The position numbers were made by a program, and so were the translations under genes. A model generated the notes under the pieces. It was not told where the DNA came from and searched no databases. It saw nothing but the letters and a program-made list of their open reading frames with translations. A DNA stretch of 64,000 nucleotides from Curvularia sp. ZM96. Lineage: Eukaryota; Ascomycota; Dothideomycetes; Pleosporales; Pleosporaceae. The DNA is taken from the NCBI GenBank assembly GCA_022457065.1, contig JAJGBQ010000003.1, positions 2,790,001-2,854,000 of the forward strand, read 5' to 3'. Positions 1 through 9,000 of this stretch are shown here, one piece after another (position 1 is the stretch's first letter; every line of letters begins with the position of its first letter).

Positions 1-46
1 ATTACTTTTAGTACCATACTCAGCGATCCCCGTCTTGATGAATTAC

Positions 47-757
47 TCACACTTCTTGTATCTCCTCATGTATAGGCATCTGCGGAAGTGGGCTTTCCTC
101 ATTATCAGACGCGATCGTTAAATCTGATATCTCAGTGTCCAATTTCCGGGATGGCATCAGCTCTTCCCTAACTTCTGCCCTAGATTGGACGCCTGTTCTT
201 GATTGCATTGGGCACGACGCATCTCTTTCCTGCAGAGACCTAAGACGATCGACTTCTCTTTCCAGACCTTGAATCCGTTGTGCATCTTCTCTCCGGCCAT
301 GCTCAAGAACGTCAAGGCGTCGCAGCACATCCTCAATGCCCACATTGTCACACAAAAATCTGTCCAGCTTTTCCGAAACATGAGAAACCTTGATGTCGAA
401 TTCACTCTGCTTCTGCCTTACATCCTTGTTTGTGTCAACGAAGACGCCCAGCCGGGTTATTTCGCCAGATGCCCACTTCTCAAAAGCTTTGTCGTCATTC
501 TTCGCCTCGATAGCAGCGAATTGTTGTTCCAAGTCACGAATTCGTGATGTAGCGGCTTCGGCAGCCTCTGTAACAGCCTCAGCCGTTCGTATTCGAGCAT
601 TGTGTTCCTCATGTCGTTTCTGGAGCGCTCGCATCTCTGTGAGAAGGTAGGCATGCTGCTTCTTCATCTCAGGTCCCCAGAGCAGTGCTTCCGCTGATGC
701 GAAAGGAATGCGTGAAGGACCAGCATCATTGGCCGTACTGGGCCGGCGGGATGTCAT
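47..757 (-). CDS. Coiled-coil protein of unknown function, possibly incomplete at the left edge
   Basis: A 236-codon open frame starting at 757. The first 30 residues are Ser/Pro/Arg-rich. Residues 30-180 are charged and heptad-like, rich in Glu, Arg, Lys, Gln and Leu, so a long coiled coil is likely. The tail is acidic. I recognise no catalytic motif. The apparent end is doubtful: the last codons and stop contain GTGAGT on the coding strand (positions 50-45), a good 5' splice site. The gene may therefore splice there and continue beyond the left edge. A cytoskeletal or scaffold role would only be a guess from the coiled coil. Confidence 0.6.
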   Translation of the reverse strand: MTSRRPSTANDAGPSRIPFASAEALLWGPEMKKQHAYLLTEMRALQKRHEEHNARIRTAEAVTEAAEAATSRIRDLEQQFAAIEAKNDDKAFEKWASGEITRLGVFVDTNKDVRQKQSEFDIKVSHVSEKLDRFLCDNVGIEDVLRRLDVLEHGRREDAQRIQGLEREVDRLRSLQERDASCPMQSRTGVQSRAEVREELMPSRKLDTEISDLTIASDNEESPLPQMPIHEEIQEV

Positions 758-1110
758 GTGGAGGGCGGTTGCAATGATTCAGGCCAGGAGTAGGCGAGTT
801 GAACAGTGTGGTGGAGGGAATCAGATTCGACCTGCAAGCGTTGAGACGGTGCAAGCGGCGAAGAGTAGAACAGCGTCAGTCACAAGACGGACTCGAGGGT
901 GAGCCTCAGATGCGCTAGAGTGCGGACAAGATTGGCGCTTGTGGTGGGTCTGATGAAAGAGGCATGCACGACGCTGGGTGCGACTTCTTCCTCTAACCTC
1001 AGCCAACAACCTCCACGCTTCGAATCAACATCACCTGACAATTACGGGCGCAAATGAAGTGAATCTTTCTTATTTCATGCTACCTACTAAGTGCCTCTTA
1101 CCTCACTACC
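758..1110. other. Intergenic, 353 nt
   Basis: Lies between the start of the coiled-coil gene and the stop of the SMR-domain gene, both on the minus strand. It should hold the 3' UTR of one and the promoter of the other. I see no recognisable element. Confidence 0.6.
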
Positions 1111-3435
1111 TCATACAGTCCGCTTTGGCCCTTTCGGTGCATCCGCCACATCATCTCTCTTCATGATGCGGATCTTTGCGTCCTTGTTGTCTGCGTCTGA
1201 TTCTGACTCCTTTGCCCGCTCGGCGACGCTCTTGTCATAACTGCTCGGGTCGATACCAAGAATACCACCGACGTTATTACGATCTCCAGGTACGGAGAAC
1301 TCGCGGAAAGCATATCTCCACTCGTTCAAGAAAGCCCGGATAGCCTTTCCAACCTTGTCCTTGCCATTCTTTGAATGGTGGCCGGTTCCAGTGATGGCAT
1401 AAACTGGACGGGAAGATGAGCTATGCTTCAGCAGAATACCCTCAAGATAGGATACCGATTCGTCTGGATGCAGACCTGGCGAGGTCAGCAATGATTCTAT
1501 GGATGGTTTGACGAGGACAGATACGTACCGTGAAGATCAACATACAGTTCCTTCGACTCGTCGTTGTCCTTGTTACGCTCTTCGTAGAGGATACGAGCAG
1601 CTTCGCGGTGAGCCTCACGCATCAGGTTGTTCTCGCTCTGCCCCCTAAGACTAAGAGCTTTAGCCGCGCGCGAGTCGCTGCGGTTCCAAGCCTGAGCAGC
1701 ACTAATGCATGTTAGTATGCTCGTGCTAGTTGATTCGTAATGCTTACCTCTGCAGGAACTTGTTGCGCAGACTGCCATGCTTAAAAGCCTCGGCACGAGC
1801 ATCGAGATAGGCCTGGTTGCCTTTTTCGCCCGTCACCAGCCAAGGGATGTGCTGAGGAGCCGGTATCGCCTGCGCAGCCACACTGTTCTCACGAGATCCG
1901 TTGAAACTCTTGGCCGGCCTTAGGGCCTTTCGAACTGGAGTTGCAGGAGCTGGCGAAGGCGACATGCGGACAACATCTGCGAGGCTATTGGGGCCTGTGG
2001 TATCCTTGTTATGAGCACCCCGCTTTCCATGGTGTCGCTTCCCAGGCTTCACAGCAACAGCAGCACCTAGAGCAGGGAAAGCATCCTTGTCATCGACTGC
2101 GAGTACAGAAGGCGTAGCTGCACGAGATGTTTGGCGGCTGCCGGTCCTTGACTGCGGGCGGCTACCACCTCCAGGTGTGAAGTTGGCATATGGGCTCAGA
2201 CCAGGTGGGGGGCGTGTAGGACCACCGCTTGTGAAGCCATAATACTGCTCTAATGAGGTTGCTTCAGAAGTTGATATCGACGGTGTGCCCAGAGGAGAAC
2301 CGCTGTACTGAAGCGAGGGAAATTCATAGTCAGACATTTGGAAATTGGGTAGGGGTGAGGTGCCGGCGTCTGAGATGGCCATACGAGCCATGAGAGCAGA
2401 AGGGTCATGGGAGAAGAGGCAGGTATCCCCAGCTAGACAGTTACCGTTGAGAAAATACCTGGATCACATGTTAGAGTTGGACAAGCCTACGCAGAGACCT
2501 GATACCTACTTGCACAGAGTCTTGCTTGTGTCGTGGGCGAACCGGCAATCTGCTCTGGCGCAATGTCCGTTGGATAGAAAATACTTGCACACAACGTTGC
2601 TCTTCTGCTGGCCAGCAGGGGTAGCGGGTCTAAAGGTCGGAGCCATGGACTTTCCGATTACGTATCCAGTGTGCTCAGGAGGGGCAGTGGGAAGCTGCGA
2701 AGCCTCCATCTGCTGGCCCATTAACGCAAGCAGAGCAGCACTGAGGTCATAGCCATTGGCCTCGAGGACCCTCTCCAGCTCCTCGTCTGACCGATCGTCC
2801 CGCAGTATTGATCTCAGCATGTCATAAGGACCCATGTCCATAGTCTGTGGCTGTACCCATTCGGCGGCCGCGCCGTTGAGCGTGCCGTCGCCCATGTACG
2901 ACGACTCTGTGCTGGCCACATCTTCGTTGACCAGCCAATCTACCGAGTGCGTATCAAGATCACCATACGATTCTGTGTTTGGACTCGCGCATTCGCTGAA
3001 TTGGTATGCGCTCAAGCTGGGGCTGTGAGGGATATGGGGGGTTGAGAAAGCAAGCCGAGGCGAGGGCCGGGGGGAAGTAAAGGGAGATGCAGTCGACGAC
3101 TTTGTTCGCGCAAAGCCAGGCGGGGCTATGCCGAAGCCTGGAGGGGGGTGTACCATGCGCGGAGAGTTGTTGACCGGGGTCGGGGCGCGGTTGGCCTGCC
3201 ATGGAGCTGGGGATGGGCGACGGATGACGGTATGGCGGCTGGGGGGAGAGCTGGATGAGCTGCCGGCATCGCGATAACGCCATAGGCAGTCGAGGACAAT
3301 GTTCTCAAGGGACTTGCCCGTCAGGTTGGTCTCCTTGCGCATGAGCTCCTCGAGCTTGTCTGTCTTGTCCTCGTCGTCCAAGGCATCGTCCTGCAGCACA
3401 GGCAGTGCCTTTTCATACAAGTCGTCTGCGACCAT
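1111..3435 (-). CDS. CUE, double CCCH zinc-finger and SMR-domain protein
   Basis: Four exons: 3435-2510, 2458-1748, 1701-1529 and 1475-1111, giving 724 aa. The N-terminal 55 residues are helical and acidic. Residues about 207-243 look like a CUE ubiquitin-binding helix bundle ('LEANGYDLSAALLAL'). Two CCCH fingers follow in tandem (about 284-302 and 307-327), with intron 1 falling exactly between them. A low-complexity linker leads to an SMR domain from about residue 599, with the DLHGLHPDE motif split by intron 3 and a 'GTGHHSKNG' loop. SMR domains with CUE (yeast Cue2, animal N4BP2) are linked to endonucleolytic cleavage of mRNA on stalled ribosomes. By analogy this may be a ribosome-associated RNA nuclease; the CCCH fingers suggest RNA binding. 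Branch sites (TACTAAC in intron 2) support the model. The domain calls are solid, the function is inferred. Confidence 0.88.
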
Positions 3436-4408
3436 GGCGATGAGTTGAGAGATAGTGAGAGGCCGGGCGGTGAGCGGTGGCGCGTAGGATGAGGTCGAGA
3501 CAGGAGGCTGCCGGGCTGATTAAGTACTGCGTCTATTGGCAGAGCGACCTGCGCGTTTAGAGATCAAACAACGGTAAGTGCAAGAGGGCGTCCCGCAGCC
3601 TGTTATGTGCACGACACACGGGAGTGCGCCGAAGAGGGCGGAGTCAATGAATGCCTGGAGGCGATTGCGAGCGCGAATGAAGCTCAAGGGACTAGACTCA
3701 GGGCGCTCAACTACGTAGGGGTGGGGGCGCTGCACCGTGCAGACATACGCGGGACTGACTGGAATCCCAGCCGTGTCTACATAGCCTTGGGGACTCTTGA
3801 GATGCTGCGGTTATGAGTAGTCTGCGGGAGTAAGTAGTCTGGGCGTGAGACGGTCGGGCTGATATGGCGTGCAGGCCTAGACAAAAGGAGACGAAGCTGC
3901 TACATATGCCTCAGCCGTCGTCGTCGAATACGGCAACGGGGCGCCACAGCCTGAGGCTGGAAGGGTCACGTGCAGGCCCACGATGTCCCTTGGTTGCACC
4001 GCCGCTGAAACCCGGAAGCGCTGCGTTTACGCAGAACAAACGGACGCAGAGCAAAACCATGGGTACTCGAAACCAGCACGTTTCGCACAAGGTCCCAGCC
4101 ACGCCGCGACCCCGGGGCAAGCACGGCGCATCTCATCTTGTGTCCGCCTAATGCAGGGCGATGCGGCGGTGCATCATCTTTCGTCCGCCCGGCATGACGA
4201 TGAAACCAACCAGCTGGCCAACACTAGCATTAGCATCTTACACCAACAGCCTCGACTCTTCTGTCTCCAACACCCGGAATGTCCCTTTTTACCCATCTTC
4301 AGTAGCAATTCCTCCTCTCCATCGCCCTAATATTCCATCCGTCCTGATTCCCTTACCTCCGCGTACGTCCGTGTCGCCCCTGCTCCGTAACCCAGGCGTC
4401 AGCCAACC
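3436..4408. promoter_or_regulatory. Divergent intergenic region between the SMR gene and tvp38
   Basis: 973 nt separating two divergent start codons. It holds a palindromic CACGTG at 3967-3972, a possible bHLH/bZIP site, and a pyrimidine-rich leader before 4409. No TATA box is evident. Several open frames here have no coding character. Confidence 0.5.
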
Positions 4409-5617
4409 ATGCCGGCGACCGACTATGATGTGCGCGCCCTTGCGCTTCCGCTCGAGGACGAAGAGACGGGCGACACGCCCATATGGAGTCGACGGCCGCA
4501 ATCATCCACGTTCCGGCGGAGCGCCTCGCACAACAGCCAGCAGAGCACATGGCGGCAACGCGCATTCGACAACTACGACAAACTCTCCCGACGGGCCTTG
4601 GACCAGTACAACAAGCTTACTCCTGTGCAGAAGGTGCTATTTGTAGTAGGCAACGTCGTGTTGGCGGTTGGCGGCATACTGTTCCTGATCTTCAATGAAC
4701 GGATATTCGGCGCCCTGTTGCCTCTGGCGAAGAAGTGGAGAGACGTCACCGCGGGATGGCTGATACTCTGGACCCTGATATTTGTCGTCAGTTTCCCGCC
4801 GCTGATCGGCTATTCCAGTCTCCTTACCATTGCGGGGTTTGTATATGGCTTTCCAAATGGGTGGGTTTCAGCAATTGACAACAGATGACGCCCAACAGCG
4901 CTGACTCGACGTAGATGGTTCATATCCGCAACAGCGACGGTCGCCGGCAGCACCGCTTCCTTTCTCCTTTCGCGCACCCTCCTCAAGTCCATGGTCCACC
5001 GCCTCGTAGCAAACGACACACGCTTCGCCGCCCTGTCCCTGACACTCAAACATGACGGCCTCAAACTGCTCGTCATGTACCGCCTGTGCCCGCTGCCCTA
5101 CTCCATCTCCAATGGTGCCGTCGCCACCTTTCCCACCGTACATTGGGTCTCGTATGCTCTCGCCACGGCCATTGTATCGCCCAAGTTGATGCTCCACATC
5201 TTCATTGGCAGCCAGCTGGAGAAGATTGCCGAGAGCGGAGGCAAAATGGACATACGCACAAAGGCTCTGTCTTACATGTCGATCCTCATTGGCCTCATCG
5301 CAGGCGTAACCACCGGCTGGCTCGTCTACCGCAAGACCAAGGCACGCGCCGCCCAGCTCGAAGCCGAAGAGCGCGCTGGCGTCCGGCGCGTAAGCATTGA
5401 AGACTTGGAGAATGAATATCACGACGACCCGGGAGCGCTGGAAGCTGCTGAGCGGTTACGAGAGGAGGCCGATGACATCAGTCTGAGGACTGCTTGGGAC
5501 GACGAGTACCATGATGAGCCGCCCGAGACGGGCGATGCCGTTGAAATCGGCGATGACCCCTTCAAGGACGGCGATGTGAGCGACGAGCCAGAGCAAGACC
5601 GACGAGAGAACAAATAG
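4409..5617 (+). CDS. TVP38: Tvp38/TMEM64-family Golgi membrane protein
   Basis: Two exons, 4409-4860 and 4915-5617, giving 384 aa. The intron is 54 nt, with GTGGGT and a CTGACTCGACGTAG acceptor, and it falls inside the conserved 'GFPNGW' stretch. The first ~70 residues are cytosolic and charged. Several hydrophobic segments follow, with VTT (SNARE-associated Golgi/DedA-like) signatures: 'FPPLIGYSSLLTIAGFVYG' and, after the intron, 'YRLCPLPYSISNGA'. The C-terminal ~110 residues are acidic and unstructured. Family members sit in Golgi or other secretory membranes, and VTT proteins are associated with lipid scrambling and membrane homeostasis. Its 3' end converges on atp1. Confidence 0.9.
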
Positions 5618-6083
5618 ACAGGCCTTTTTTTACATAGATTCATGACCTTTGTATAACACGGTCCCATTGGCTGAGATACGAGTAACCATGTTGAAATCAA
5701 TACACAATTCAATTTTACCTCTTCACACAATCACAATCATCACGCATGGAGTAACCAGGCAACAGCATTCGTAACAGAGGAAACATTTCGATTGTCATGT
5801 ACAAAACCACCGCCCCGTTTGCTGGGCAACAACAGATTTGCACGTGCCGTTAAAGACTGAACTGGGAATCACAAGGCGCAGTCACAGACGGCGATGCAGC
5901 CAGACATGCGTCACACAGCCATCGGTCAATGTTAGGGAAAAAGAACATATCTTCCATATTGAGACACGGCTGATGGTGAAGACGCATCTTCTATTATACA
6001 TCTATTCTCATGAACCAATCAGCGCTTTTTGGCCCCTCAGAAACTGTCGAATAGACCGTACCACTTTCCACCCATCATCCTAC
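5618..6083. other. Convergent 3' intergenic region
   Basis: 466 nt between the tvp38 and atp1 stop codons, which face each other. It should contain both 3' UTRs. A T-run follows the tvp38 stop at about 5625. Nothing else is recognised. Confidence 0.6.
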
Positions 6084-9000
6084 TTATGCGACAAAGCTCT
6101 TGGTGAAGCTCGTGGCAACCTCCTTGAGCTTGGCCTCGAGCTCCTTGCTGAGAGCGCCTTCCCGGTCGATCTGGGCAAGCATGTCGGATTCGTTTGATCG
6201 GAGATGGGCCAGGAAGTCGGCCTCCCACTCAAGAATCTTGCTGGTGGGGACGTTGTCCAGGAGACCGTTGATACCGGCGTAGATGAGGGGAACCATCTCG
6301 TTGACAGCCATGGGAGAGTACTGCTTCTGCTTGAGGAGCTCGGTGAGACGCTCACCACGGGCAAGGGTCTGCTTGGTAGCGGCATCCAAGTCGGAACCGA
6401 ACTGGGCGAAGGCAGCGACCTCACGGTACTGAGCCAAGAAGAGCTTCAGCGAACCGGCGACCTGCTTCATGGCCTTGACCTGGGCAGCGGAACCGACACG
6501 GGACACAGACAGACCGACGTTGATGGCGGGGCGGATACCCTTGTAGAAGAGCTCAGCCTCCAAGAAGATCTGGCCGTCGGTAATGGAAATGACGTTGGTA
6601 GGAATGTACTAGATCGAGTTAGCGCGGCTCGGAACTCGGAAGGCTCGGAATGAATATGCAACACCACCACATGGTGGCAGAGCAGCGGGAAAACAGCGAC
6701 GACGCCGCGACGGCTGGAGGGCTGGAAGGGCTGGAAGGGGAGTAGAAGGGCTGGAGAGGGGAGTGGAAGGGCTGGAGATGGGGGAGAAGGAATGGGGAGG
6801 CTTACAGCTGAGACATCACCGCCCTGAGTCTCAATGACAGGGAGAGCAGTGAGCGAACCGCCACCGAGCTTGTTGTTCATCTTGGCAGCACGCTCAAGAA
6901 GACGGGAATGAAGATAGAACACGTCACCAGGGTACGCTTCACGGCCTACATTTGAAAGAGTTAGCATGTGTCAGGAGTGGGGATGGTGGTCCACAAGAGG
7001 GGGGGAGGGGCATTGTCAGCCTCATGGGTCACTTACCAGGGGGGCGGCGGAGAAGAAGCGACATCTGACGGTAAGCGACGGCCTGCTTGGTCAAGTCATC
7101 GTAGATGATGAGAGCGTGCTTGCCGTTGTCACGGAACCTGTAGACACTATGTCAGTGTGTTGTCACAAAAGAGGAGGGTGAAAGGGTATGTGTGAAGGAT
7201 GAAAAGTTGCAAGACCGCGAAAGTTGGCGCGGCGGTTACAATGCGATGCCGGGAAGAGGGAAAGGGTCCTTTACCATTCACCCATAGAGCAACCTGGATA
7301 CCATAGTTAGTAAAGCTGTTGTGGCAAAGAGGTAAAGTCATGAAGCGTGAAAACATGAAGTCATGTGACAAATACAGAAAGTCGAAAAGAAGCGAAAAAA
7401 GGAATCGAAAGAGAATGTTTCGCCACTAAAAGTGACAAAGCGAGAAAGAAAAGAACGACAGCATATAAGTGTGTGTGGCAAATACAGGCCACCGAAAAAC
7501 AGCAGAACTGGAGGCATGAAAAAACGACTTTGAAGCATCTGTGGCAAATACGAGCCTCTGAGAAACAGCAAAATGCGAACCACAAAACGAAGAAACATGA
7601 ATGTCTGTGACAAATACATGGATGCGAAAAAGGACAGGATTTGAAAGATGAAACGAAAGCTGAAAGACGCGTGTGACAAATACATGTCACTAAGAAACAA
7701 TAAAAGGAGGGTTGTGAAAACGAGAACAGATAGACATCTGTGACAAATACAGGTCACTAAAAACACAAAATGTCCCGAAATGCGCGCTGAAGATGACTCT
7801 TAGTCAAGCTCCTTATGGTAGGAGTCAGCGTAGGAGATGTAAGAGTCCGAAACGACGAAGGAGGACTCGTATCCAGACTCGAAGTCGGACTCGGGTACGG
7901 CTTGGCCCTGCGCCCGGGTCGAACGACGGGCTCAGAGTCGGAGTCGGACTGAGGATGGACAGTGTCCAAAGAGGTGTTTCCCGCCTTAGCCCTGCGCGTG
8001 GGCGGGACTACGGGCTCAGAGTCAGAGTCAGACTCGTCCTGGTACTTGGCCTTGGCCTTGGCCTTGGACGTGAGCCTGCGCCTGGGCCAGATTAAAGGCT
8101 CGGAGTCAGAGTCGGAGTCGGAACGAAGAGTGTCTTTGAAGTATTGCCAGTTTCTTCGCATGGAAGTTCAAGAGGCCCCAGAAGAAACGGTATCTGCCCC
8201 AGGGCACCAACGAATGCTAAATGCTGTCGACGTGGTGGTTGCTGGCAGCGAAAAACAACATCTGGAAGAACCCCTGAAGGGCAAGGAACTTTTGTCTAGT
8301 GCGCAGGACAAGCCCAGAAGATGGCTTTGGGCACCAGCAAAGGAAGGTCGTGTGTCTCTTGATGAACCCTTGAGCCATAACTCGTATAACGTTGGGCAGA
8401 AAGTACGCTTTCTTCATTCTGGTAATGAAGCATCCGCGCTCGAACTCCACAGCGCGCGGTGGTACCAGAGTCAATGTAGAGACACGGCTTACGGCCTTCC
8501 GGTTCGTAGACGTGAGGATAGACGGCCCATACCGTTGAGAGAGATTATGGGACAACTACGAGGTCCTCTAATTCCTTCAATGGAGAAGAAACAGAGCCGA
8601 GAGCTTCAATACCGTCCAGTGATGGTGGAGCAGAAGCATTGGCCATCTTCGGTAGACCATTGGTAAAGATAATCGGAACCTCCGTAGGGTAGAACACCTT
8701 GTTGATGTTGTACAAGTAGTGTTCAGGAAGGTCAAGCTCAAGGTAAGCTTAAGAATCGGCCACAAAAATATCTTAACGCAACTGTTGAGATCGACCATTG
8801 CTGTGTTGTGGCAGATACGGCTGTCCGAATTGAAGTCGAGTTTAGCCACTTCCCCAACTAGAAATGCCGGGATAGAAAAAGTCGATTTTCGAGACGCCTG
8901 TCATGTTGGTGTTGTTGTGGCAAATACAGTTGCTTGAATCGACGCTGGTTCTCAGCTCGGCCGTAACGTTGGATGTGGCGGTTTCTTGGTGCCTCGTTTG

